Source: Actinomycetota bacterium (GTDB lineage Bacteria; Actinomycetota; Actinomycetes; S36-B12). Taken from it: a stretch of DNA of 19,926 nucleotides. A program made the position numbers and the translations under genes. Positions 13,594 through 19,926 of this stretch are shown in pieces; the stretch's first letter is position 1, and each line of letters begins with the position of its first letter. The notes beneath the pieces are model-generated. The model made no database searches. It was not told where the DNA came from and was given only the letters and a program-made list of their open reading frames with translations. The stretch is from NCBI GenBank assembly GCA_026392575.1, contig JAPLBU010000125.1, positions 1-19,926 of the forward strand. The letters are read 5' to 3'.

Positions 13594-14826
13594 CTACTCC
13601 GCTGACTCGATCGGCACCGGGATGCTGGGGCCCTGACGGCGGTCCATGATCAGGCCGGCCACGGTGAGAACGAGCGAGACGGCGACGACGGTCGTGACGA
13701 TCTCGGCGAGCGTCTCGTGCCGCCAGCCGACGACAACAGTGACGAGGACGATGAGCGCCGCCCATACGGCGAACACCGCTCGACGATCCTGAGTTGCCAG
13801 CCGTGCATAGAGCAGCACCTGGACGAGCGCGAACGCGGAGCCCTCGAGCGCAAACAGCCACACTTCCGAGCCGAGCTCGGTGTACTGCGTGCCGCCGAGG
13901 ACGCGCACGACAAAGTCGCCGAATAGGAAGCTGAACAACGTGATCGCCAGCCCGACCAGTGCCGTCAGACCGGCGGCGACATAGACCGCGCGGCGATGTC
14001 CGCCGGCCGTCATCTTCGGGAACAGCACCACCACGATTGCGCCGGGGAGGAAGAACGCGATCTTCGCGAGTTGCACACCCACGGAGTACTCACCGGACTG
14101 ATCGCCGTCGAGGAAGAGGCGGGCGAGGAGCACGTCGATATTGGTGAGGGTGAACAGCACGAAGAGCGCGTGCACCACATGGCCGAACTCCGTGGCAACG
14201 CCGCGTGAGACATGCGTGCCCCAGGCCCCGGGGCACACGATTCGGTAGGCAACGAATGCACCCACGGCGCATCCGAAGAACACACCGACCCCGACGCCGA
14301 TCACACTGTGCAGCACAAGAACGCCGATGGCGCCGCCGATCGCGCGGCCGAGCTGATTGGCAAGGAACGACCACGACAGGCGCAGGTGCTCTTCGCGCCC
14401 CTGCGCGATGCCCATCGCCGCCGAGCCGACGACGACGAACCCGAGCGACGCTATACCGGCGGCGACCGCCACCGGCGAGATGGTGAACAGGGTCCCCAGT
14501 GGCCATGCGAGCAGCAGGCCAGCCATGAAGATGACGGCTCCGACGAGGACGGCTAGGCGGACGGCCTCGCCCTCGACCTCGGTTCGTTCGGCATCGGTCG
14601 TGATGACGGCGACCCGGCGAGCCGTGAGCGCCTGCGTCGCGATGGCGATCGTCGAGATGATCACAAGCATGCCCAGAAGGGCCCCCAGTGCACCGAACTC
14701 GTCCGGTGTGAGGATGCGCGCCGCGATCATCGTCAGGAGGAACGCGGCCGCATTTCCGATCATGGTCGCGCCGCCGACGAAGACGAGACCCTTGGCCAGG
14801 GCGGCGCGGGGCGTTGGCGTACTCAC
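13594..14826 (-). CDS. Polysaccharide flippase (MOP/Wzx-like)
   Basis: The 410-residue integral membrane protein has about twelve hydrophobic segments. The N-terminus GLVFVGGATMIGNAAAFLLT-MIAARILTPDEFGALGAL is typical of the oligosaccharide/polysaccharide flippase branch of the MOP superfamily, which moves lipid-linked oligosaccharides across the cytoplasmic membrane. Further family-like segments are TNIDVLLARLFLDGDQSGEY and FFLPGAIVVVLFPKM. GTG 14826 is preferred because AGGG lies 7 bp upstream; GTG 14832 adds two residues and is too close to that site. No glycosyltransferase or polymerase gene is nearby, so the polymer is unknown. It is the first gene of a pair with the anchored protein. 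Confidence 0.85.
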   Translation of the reverse strand: MSTPTPRAALAKGLVFVGGATMIGNAAAFLLTMIAARILTPDEFGALGALLGMLVIISTIAIATQALTARRVAVITTDAERTEVEGEAVRLAVLVGAVIFMAGLLLAWPLGTLFTISPVAVAAGIASLGFVVVGSAAMGIAQGREEHLRLSWSFLANQLGRAIGGAIGVLVLHSVIGVGVGVFFGCAVGAFVAYRIVCPGAWGTHVSRGVATEFGHVVHALFVLFTLTNIDVLLARLFLDGDQSGEYSVGVQLAKIAFFLPGAIVVVLFPKMTAGGHRRAVYVAAGLTALVGLAITLFSFLFGDFVVRVLGGTQYTELGSEVWLFALEGSAFALVQVLLYARLATQDRRAVFAVWAALIVLVTVVVGWRHETLAEIVTTVVAVSLVLTVAGLIMDRRQGPSIPVPIESAE

Positions 14827-14846
14827 ATCCACACCCTACTTATGCC

Positions 14847-14881
14847 GATGGCCCCGCGTTCACCGTGAACGCGGGGCCATC
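14847..14881 (-). terminator. Terminator after trpB2
   Basis: Two 17-base arms (14847-14863 and 14865-14881) are perfectly complementary; sterically the innermost bases form a small loop. The hairpin begins 14 bp after the trpB2 stop on the minus strand. There is no T-tract. It also separates trpB2 from the flippase gene, which begins 20 bp further on. Confidence 0.8.
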
Positions 14882-14895
14882 GTGAGCAGCTGCGG

Positions 14896-16269
14896 CTAGC
14901 CGACCACCTGCGGGAGAGTGGCAAGCGCCTCAGCGAAGCGCTCGTCGCTGACCTCCTCGTCGACCATCGAGCCGTTGAGGTACGCGTCGTAGGCCGCCAG
15001 GTCGAAGTGACCGTGGCCGCACAGGGCCGTCAGGATGACGGTCTCCTCGCCTGTCTCCTTGGCCTTCTTCGCCTCGCGGATCGCCATGGCCAGTGCGTGC
15101 GTGGGCTCCGGCGCCGGCACGATGCCCTCGGTGCGGGCGAAGAGCGCGGCCGCAGCGAAGCGCTCCGTCTGGGGAACGGCGATGGCATCCATCAGTCCGA
15201 GCTCGTAGACATGCGAGATCAGCGGCGCCATGCCGTGGTAGCGCAGGCCACCCGCGTGGATCGGGTCGGGGATGAAGTCATGCCCGAGGGTGTGCATCTT
15301 CATGAGCGGCGTCATGCCCGCAGTGTCACCGAAGTCGTATGCGTAGACGCCCTTGGTGAGCGACGGGCAAGAGGAGGGCTCGACCGCGAGAATCTGCGGG
15401 TTCATCTTCCCGGCGAGCTTCTCGCGGAGGAACGGGAAGGACAGTCCGGCGAAGTTCGATCCGCCACCCGTGCAGCCGATGATGTGGGTCGGAGTGTCGC
15501 CCGCCTTCGCCATCTGCAGGAGCGCCTCCTCGCCGATGATCGTCTGGTGCAGCAGAACGTGATTGAGCACTGAGCCAAGGGCGTAGCGCGTGTTGGGATC
15601 CTTCGCGGCGACCTCGACGGCCTCGGAGATCGCGATGCCCAATGATCCGGACCAGTTCTTCGGATCCGCCGCGAGGGCACGGCCGATCTCCGTGACGTCG
15701 GACGGCGAGCGGTGGACACGTCCGCCGAAGGCCTCGATCATCAGGCGGCGGTAGGGCTTCGCGTCGTAGGACGCACCTACCTGCCACACCTCGCAGTCGA
15801 TGTCGTAAAGCGCGCAGGCGAACGAAAGTGCCGTTCCCCACTGGCCCGCACCGGTCTCGGTGGTGAGCTTCTTGGTGCCTTCCTTCTTGTTGTAGTACGC
15901 CTGCGGCACGGAGGTGTTCGTCTTGTGCGAGCCGGCCGGCGAGACGCCCTCGTACTTGTAGTAGATCCGCGCGGGGGTGTCGAGGGCCGCCTCGAGGCGG
16001 TGCGCCCGGAAGAGGGGCGACGGCCGCCACTGGCGGTAGACGTCCAGGACGCCACCGGGGATTTCGATATACCGGTCCTGCGAGACCTCCTGGAGGATCA
16101 GGTCCATCGGGAACAGCGGCAGCAGGTCCTCGGGGCCCACCGGATCCATCCGACCCGGGTGCAGCGGCGGCGGCGGTGCAGACGGCAGATCGGGGATGAC
16201 GTTGTACCAAGTTGTCGGCATCTCGTCCTCGGTCAACGTGTACTTGTGCGTCCGAATGCTGTCGTCCAT
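14896..16269 (-). CDS. trpB2: Tryptophan synthase beta chain, TrpB2 type
   Basis: This 457-residue PLP enzyme joins indole and serine to make tryptophan. The PLP lysine lies in SPAGSHKTNTS (Lys116), the phosphate loop is GCTGGGSNFAG (266-275), and TETGAGQWGTALSFACALY is the family glutamate region. Length and the N-terminal extension (TWYNVIPDLPSAPPPPLHPG) identify the TrpB2 subgroup, which often works without a TrpA partner and may salvage free indole; no trpA is adjacent. The ATG 16269 is set by GAAGGG 7 bp upstream. The frame stays open for 48 more codons upstream, but that part is unlike the family. A terminator hairpin follows. No leader peptide with tryptophan codons or T-box motif is visible upstream. 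Confidence 0.95.
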   Translation of the reverse strand: MDDSIRTHKYTLTEDEMPTTWYNVIPDLPSAPPPPLHPGRMDPVGPEDLLPLFPMDLILQEVSQDRYIEIPGGVLDVYRQWRPSPLFRAHRLEAALDTPARIYYKYEGVSPAGSHKTNTSVPQAYYNKKEGTKKLTTETGAGQWGTALSFACALYDIDCEVWQVGASYDAKPYRRLMIEAFGGRVHRSPSDVTEIGRALAADPKNWSGSLGIAISEAVEVAAKDPNTRYALGSVLNHVLLHQTIIGEEALLQMAKAGDTPTHIIGCTGGGSNFAGLSFPFLREKLAGKMNPQILAVEPSSCPSLTKGVYAYDFGDTAGMTPLMKMHTLGHDFIPDPIHAGGLRYHGMAPLISHVYELGLMDAIAVPQTERFAAAALFARTEGIVPAPEPTHALAMAIREAKKAKETGEETVILTALCGHGHFDLAAYDAYLNGSMVDEEVSDERFAEALATLPQVVG

Positions 16270-16539
16270 GGATCCGCCCTTCGGGTTGTCTATCGCCGGC
16301 CGTCCGGACGCTAGTGCCGCGCCCGATGGGGCTGCAGCGGAATCCGCAACCTCGTTACAAATGGGACACGTGTGATTGATGTGACATGAGGGACCAGGTG
16401 TGACGGTTCCCACAGCACCGGCGCTCAGCGTCCGAAATGTGGACGTTATGGATCCGTGATCTGGCTACCCGAATTAGCGTCGAACTCGCTGCCGGTCGCT
16501 ACCCGACACCCGTCGAGAGCCGGCAGCCTGTCGAATCTG
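16270..16539. other. Intergenic region between trpB2 and the riboswitch
   Basis: This divergent spacer holds the upstream regions of trpB2 (minus) and of the NlpC/P60 riboswitch (plus). Small open frames cross it but have no family likeness. I see no convincing -35/-10 pair on either strand; TTATGGAT near 16447 could serve as a weak -10 for the riboswitch transcript. Confidence 0.4.
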
Positions 16540-16700
16540 GCGCGATCCCCCAAGGATCCGCCGGTACCGGGGACCCACTCGGTCGCAGCACCATCGCGAC
16601 CACGGGGCGAATCGGATGCGACGGCCAGCACCACCGGCCCGAGCATCGGTAGGGCGACCTTCACGCCCGAGCCCGTCAGCTCACCTGGGAGACAGGAATC
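16540..16700 (+). promoter_or_regulatory. c-di-AMP riboswitch (ydaO-yuaA type)
   Basis: Conserved core segments of the ydaO class occur in the right order and spacing: GGGGACCCA (16569-16577), GGGGCGAAT (16604-16612), AGGGCGACC (16651-16659) and CCCGAGCCCGTCAGCTCACC (16666-16685). The last is nearly the family consensus. Outer borders are approximate. This class binds cyclic di-AMP, usually turning genes off, and in actinobacteria commonly precedes cell-wall hydrolase genes, as here. A short hairpin (ACAGG 16692-16696 with CCTGT 16712-16716) could enclose the ribosome-binding site GGAG and part of the GTG start, a possible expression platform. Confidence 0.88.
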
Positions 16701-16714
16701 GAAGGAGCCTGCCT

Positions 16715-17386
16715 GTGCGCCCAGTTTCACGCAAGCACGCCAGACCCACTGTCGTCGTCCTCACCGTCGTCGCCGCCCTCGCGGCCGGCCTCGCCCTCGT
16801 CGGAGTCCCCACCGCGGCAAGCGCCCAGACCCCCATCCCGATGGCCGCACCGGCCGCCCACCCCGCGCCGCAGGTCGTGACGGCCGCATCCATGCTGATG
16901 GTCGCCATGGGTCAGGACCTCGCCCGGCTGGAGATCGTCACGTCACGCGCAACCATCCTCACCGCGCAGGAACGTGCCGCTCTCAACCATCGAGTCGCAG
17001 CAGTCAAGGTGAAGCAACTGCGCGTGCGCCTCGTGAGCGTCGCGAAGAAGCAAATCGGTGATCGCTACTCCGCCGGCGCCTCCGGTCCGTCCGCATTCGA
17101 CTGCTCCGGCCTGACCCGCTACGTGTACAAGGTCGTGACCGGGCGGGAACTCCCGCACCAGTCACATGCCCAGTTCTCGCGGGTCAAGCGCATCACGCGA
17201 GCCAACGCCCAGCCCGGTGACCTCGTCTTCTTCTTCCGCGGCGGCGCACATCACGTCGGCATCTACATCGGTCACGGCCACATGGTCGATGCCGCCGGCT
17301 ACGGCGAGGGCGTTCGCATCAGCCCGATCTCCGGCTCCTGGTGGTCGCGGAGCTACAGCGGCATGGGCCGACTGCTGCCTGCGTAG
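16715..17386 (+). CDS. Secreted NlpC/P60 cell-wall endopeptidase
   Basis: The 223-residue product has a signal peptide (hydrophobic VVVLTVVAALAAGLALVGV, likely cleavage after PTAASA near residue 37). A Pro/Ala-rich linker and a short helical region lead to an NlpC/P60 domain from about residue 105. The catalytic Cys130 is in FDCSGLTRYVY and His180 in AHHVGIYIG; a polar third residue, probably Asp192, follows in HMVDAAGYGEGV. Such enzymes cut peptide stems of peptidoglycan outside the membrane. The GTG 16715 is chosen for GGAG 7 bp upstream and because it gives a clean signal peptide; the open frame extends to 16616 inside the riboswitch. Control by c-di-AMP links wall hydrolysis to osmotic or wall stress. 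It ends 17 bp from the convergent kinase gene. Confidence 0.93.
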   Translation: MRPVSRKHARPTVVVLTVVAALAAGLALVGVPTAASAQTPIPMAAPAAHPAPQVVTAASMLMVAMGQDLARLEIVTSRATILTAQERAALNHRVAAVKVKQLRVRLVSVAKKQIGDRYSAGASGPSAFDCSGLTRYVYKVVTGRELPHQSHAQFSRVKRITRANAQPGDLVFFFRGGAHHVGIYIGHGHMVDAAGYGEGVRISPISGSWWSRSYSGMGRLLPA

Positions 17387-17403
17387 TCACAACGCGCATT
17401 TGA

Positions 17404-18783
17404 CTACAGCGAGACGGGGCCGGACGTGCCCGCGGGCTCGGCCGCGAGCGGCATCCGCACCACGACACTCAGCCCGCCCCAGTGCGACTCAGTAGCGTGC
17501 GCGCTGCCGCCGAGGCCGATAACCGATTCTCGAACGAGCGCAAGGCCAAGGCCACTGCCGCCGGGAACGGAGGCTGCACCGCGCGTAAACCGCACGAACA
17601 CCGCCTCGCGCTCAGCCACCGGGAGTCCCGGTCCGTCGTCCGACACTGCCAGCTCGGCCTGCCCATCGACTGCACGCAGATCCACCATCACCCGCGTTCG
17701 TGCGTACTCCAGCGCGTTGCCCAGCAACTCATCGATGAGCCGCGCGATGACTCCCGCCGGCGCAGCAACGAATACCCCGTCCGCCAGATCGGATGTGAGC
17801 CCGATGCCCCGTTCATCGAACATCGCAGCTGCGGCTTCGAGCCGACCCCCGACGATGACCGACGCCGCCTGCGCCGCGAATGGTGCCGCACCAGCGTCGC
17901 TGCGGGCGAGGGCCAGCACCTGCTCAATGCGCCGTGCCAGTCGGTCGACCTCGGCCGTCGCCGCGCGGGCCTCGACCTGCACCGCCTCCTGGCTGGAGAT
18001 GTCCTCGATCGCCTCCAAGCGAAGGCGCACGCCCGTGAGTGGTGTGCGGAGGTGGTGAGATGCATCCGCGGCAACCCGCTGGGTGCGCTGCAGGATCCCG
18101 GACAGCCGTTCCGCCGTGGTGTTGAGGGCCGACGCGACGGCACGCACCTCCTGCGGGCCGTGCGTCTCGTCAGCACGCAGGTCGAGATCGTCGGGGAGTT
18201 CGTCAGCGACGCGCGCCAGCCGACGCAGGGGTGAGGCGATTGACCGTGCCAGCAACCACGCGACGAGCGCGGCAGCGACAACGACGGTCAGAACGAAGAC
18301 CACCAGCCACCGCTGCGTCTCCTGGACCTCGTGAGTCACGATGGATTCCGGAAGTGACAGACGAACGGCCGCAGTAATGCCGTAGTTCTGGATGACGGGT
18401 GCAGCGACGTAGCGAAGCGGCTCACCGATGGTCACCGACGTCCGAACATCCGAGGTCAACGACCCGGCCAGGGCTGCATTGACCTCCGGGCGATCGAAGA
18501 GTCGGTCCAGGGACGAGTTGTCGCTGTCGGCGATCAGGCTGCGATTCAGGTCGACGACGACGACGCGCGCACCTGTGCGCAACGCCGCCGCCTCGGCCGT
18601 CGCCTGCCACTCGGTGGACGGCTGCGATGACAGGGTCGCCGCGGTTGTCAGGGTGTCGACCTCGAGGTTGGCAACGAAGGCCGTTCGCTGATCGTTGGCA
18701 ACGACCACCGCCATGGGAACGGCGAGAGCAACGGCAACGACGGCCACCAGGACCGCCATCGCCAGGACGAGGCGGCGAGTCAC
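17404..18783 (-). CDS. Two-component sensor histidine kinase
   Basis: The 459-residue membrane kinase has TM helices at about 6-29 and 159-178 flanking a roughly 130-residue extracytoplasmic sensor. A HAMP linker (about 180-232) precedes the H-box ASHHLRTPLTG with phospho-acceptor His243. The ATPase domain has the N-box DELLGNALEYA (Asn356), SDDGPGLP (G1), an F-box-like VFVRFTRG and GGSGLGLAL (G2). The sensor includes ARVVVVDLNRSLIADSD, a PAS/Cache-like strand pattern; its ligand is unknown. The start overlaps the response-regulator stop by 4 bp, so the pair is coupled, regulator first. It is full length with no missing catalytic residue. Confidence 0.94.
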   Translation of the reverse strand: MTRRLVLAMAVLVAVVAVALAVPMAVVVANDQRTAFVANLEVDTLTTAATLSSQPSTEWQATAEAAALRTGARVVVVDLNRSLIADSDNSSLDRLFDRPEVNAALAGSLTSDVRTSVTIGEPLRYVAAPVIQNYGITAAVRLSLPESIVTHEVQETQRWLVVFVLTVVVAAALVAWLLARSIASPLRRLARVADELPDDLDLRADETHGPQEVRAVASALNTTAERLSGILQRTQRVAADASHHLRTPLTGVRLRLEAIEDISSQEAVQVEARAATAEVDRLARRIEQVLALARSDAGAAPFAAQAASVIVGGRLEAAAAMFDERGIGLTSDLADGVFVAAPAGVIARLIDELLGNALEYARTRVMVDLRAVDGQAELAVSDDGPGLPVAEREAVFVRFTRGAASVPGGSGLGLALVRESVIGLGGSAHATESHWGGLSVVVRMPLAAEPAGTSGPVSL

Positions 18784-19433
18784 GCGTTGTCTACCGCGAG
18801 GCGGTAGCCGACCCCCCGCACCGTCTCGATCAGCTCGGCATCGCCCAGCTTCTTGCGAAGCGATGCGATATGCACATCAAGGGTCTTACCCGTGCCGATC
18901 CATACCGGATCCCACACGCGCGAGAACAGTTCCTGACGAGGCACCGCACGACCCGGCTCTTCCGCCAGAACGGCCAGCAGGTCGAACTCCTTCGCGGTCA
19001 GCTCGACCGGATTCCCGTCCAGGACAACACGATGCCGCGCACGATCCACGACGAGGCGACCCGAGTCCAGGCTGCTGTCGATGCGCCGTCGGCGCGCAAC
19101 CGCCCGCACCCGCGCGGCAAGCTCACGGACGGAGCACGGCTTGACGACATAGTCGTCGGCTCCGAGCTCGAGTCCGACGATGCGATCTGTCTCGTCTCCG
19201 CGAGCGGTGGCGATGATGACCGGAACATCGGACACCCGACGCAGTTCGCGCAGCACCTCGAGTCCGTCGCCATCCGGCAGCCCCAGATCGAGCAGCACCA
19301 CGTCGACGTTCTGCGCTGCGGCCAATACCTGACTCGCGTATGCGACATGCTCGGTCTCGATGCCATTCCGCTTCAGCCCGGCGAGCAACGGCTCCGAGAC
19401 AGCCGGATCGTCCTCAACCACCAGCACCTTCAT
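18780..19433 (-). CDS. OmpR/PhoB-family response regulator
   Basis: The 217-residue regulator has an N-terminal receiver domain with acidic pocket Glu7-Asp8-Asp9, phospho-acceptor Asp49 (VVLLDLGLPDGDGL), Thr76 and Lys98 (VVKPCS). The C-terminal winged helix (about 120-213) has LTAKEFDLLAVLAEEPGRAV, TLDVHIASLRKKL and IETVRGVGYRL. It is the partner of the overlapping downstream kinase. The gene is divergent from the membrane-anchored protein at the window end (about 175-bp gap), which is a natural candidate target; this is inference from position. Confidence 0.95.
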   Translation of the reverse strand: MKVLVVEDDPAVSEPLLAGLKRNGIETEHVAYASQVLAAAQNVDVVLLDLGLPDGDGLEVLRELRRVSDVPVIIATARGDETDRIVGLELGADDYVVKPCSVRELAARVRAVARRRRIDSSLDSGRLVVDRARHRVVLDGNPVELTAKEFDLLAVLAEEPGRAVPRQELFSRVWDPVWIGTGKTLDVHIASLRKKLGDAELIETVRGVGYRLAVDNA

Positions 19434-19607
19434 AGGCCCATCGTGGCATGCCCAGTCGCCTGATGGTGACTGCCGGCCAGCAGGCTGACGCGTGGACGCA
19501 GACCTTACTTCCGCTTAACCTCGGCGTGAGCGGACCTTGTTGGAGCCTCCGTACCTTCATAACTACGGGATAGGCCCGCTGATCGACCGAAGCGAATGGA
19601 CCACGAG
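19434..19607. promoter_or_regulatory. Divergent promoter region of the two-component system and membrane protein gene
   Basis: On the plus strand TTGTTG (19537-19542) could be a -35, with CATAAC (19558-19563) as a weak -10 at a short 15-bp spacing. Just upstream, TTACTT and TTAACC (about 19505-19519) are spaced by one helical turn, as OmpR-type sites often are, but this is only suggestive. No clear minus-strand promoter is visible. Confidence 0.3.
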
Positions 19608-19926
19608 ATGTCGAACTCCCGCCGCACAACGGCCCCCCTCCGTGGACGCCGGAACCGCTCGACGGCCGACAAGATCATCTCCGCCGGACTGGCGACTGCC
19701 ACGTGCGTAGGAATCGTCGGCGTCATCGGCGTCCGTACGATCGAGGCGAGCGCCGCTGCCGATTCATCGTCCACCGAATCCTCGTCCTCCGACACCGCTA
19801 CACCAGGTGCAGCGGTTGCCCAGGTCGCCGTCTCGTCCACCGGGCTCACTGAGGCCCAGCTCGACGAGTACGCGGCGCAACTCGCTGCAGAGGGCGCGAA
19901 GCTGGACGCCTACCGCGCGAAGTTGC
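19608..19926 (+). CDS. Membrane-anchored protein, 3' end outside the window
   Basis: Only the first 106 residues are visible and no stop is reached. A basic start (SRRTTAPLRGRRNRSTADK) is followed by one hydrophobic segment (IISAGLATATCVGIVGVIGV), a Ser/Thr/Ala-rich linker and a charged helical stretch (LTEAQLDEYAAQLAAEGAKL) that could be a coiled coil. This suggests a protein anchored by its N-terminus with the rest outside the membrane. I do not recognise the family. ATG 19608 is used; ATG 19596 is in frame four codons earlier, and neither has a strong ribosome-binding site. It is divergent from the two-component system. Confidence 0.7.
   Translation, partial: MSNSRRTTAPLRGRRNRSTADKIISAGLATATCVGIVGVIGVRTIEASAAADSSSTESSSSDTATPGAAVAQVAVSSTGLTEAQLDEYAAQLAAEGAKLDAYRAKL

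Noticed and set aside
16270..16413. N-terminal extension of TrpB2 with a cysteine cluster (CHINHTCPIC)
   Set aside because: It is not found in TrpB2 proteins, and ATG 16269 has a well-placed GAAGGG. The cysteines look like chance translation of the leader.
16540..16700. Cobalamin riboswitch as an alternative
   Set aside because: The B12-box pattern is absent, whereas several ydaO core segments are present in order.

Overview
The window is chromosomal DNA of a high-GC Gram-positive bacterium, most likely an actinobacterium. The basis is strong G/C at third codon positions, frequent GTG starts, a polyphosphate-glucokinase-like ROK kinase, a stand-alone TrpB2, a CrtO-type carotenoid acyltransferase, and a c-di-AMP (ydaO-type) riboswitch in front of a secreted NlpC/P60 hydrolase. 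I cannot name the genus. Genes are tightly packed; three convergent pairs overlap at their 3' ends. No transposase, integrase, phage gene or CRISPR array is visible.

Layout. 1-153: tRNA-Ser(GCU) on the minus strand with a 20-bp terminator stem. 219-1950: ROK sugar kinase and EamA/DMT permease. 1913-6466: sugar-uptake locus, with a LacI-type repressor (minus) divergent from an frcB-frcC-frcA-like ABC operon (binding lipoprotein, permease, single-domain ATPase). Copies of a GAyAACGTTrTC-type palindrome lie at the repressor start codon, over the predicted frcB transcription start, and (degenerate) before frcC. 6513-10099: a HEAT-like protein, a Gfo/Idh/MocA dehydrogenase, an AroE-like dehydrogenase and a zinc alcohol dehydrogenase. 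10085-12222 (minus): YihY-type membrane protein, dimethylargininase and CrtO-type acyltransferase, downstream of tRNA-Ser(UGA) and a tandem array built from the 3' end of that tRNA. 12480-14826 (minus): anchored extracytoplasmic protein and a polysaccharide flippase. 14896-16269 (minus): trpB2. 16540-17386 (plus): c-di-AMP riboswitch and NlpC/P60 hydrolase. 17404-19433 (minus): histidine kinase and OmpR-type regulator, divergent from a membrane-anchored protein cut by the window end.

The most striking observation is that two genes of the sugar ABC operon are broken by separate short-repeat events. frcB carries an imperfect 17-nt tandem duplication (3837-3870); removing one copy restores a full FrcB-like protein. 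frcA has lost about 20 nt near 5679-5685, probably between two short direct repeats; restoring them gives a normal ABC N-terminus. The permease and repressor look intact. This is either recent decay or variation of a regulated uptake system, or a merging of strain variants during assembly. The second notable structure is the 60-62-bp array next to tRNA-Ser(UGA), which repeats the last bases of the tRNA and folds into strong hairpins in the leader of a protein operon.
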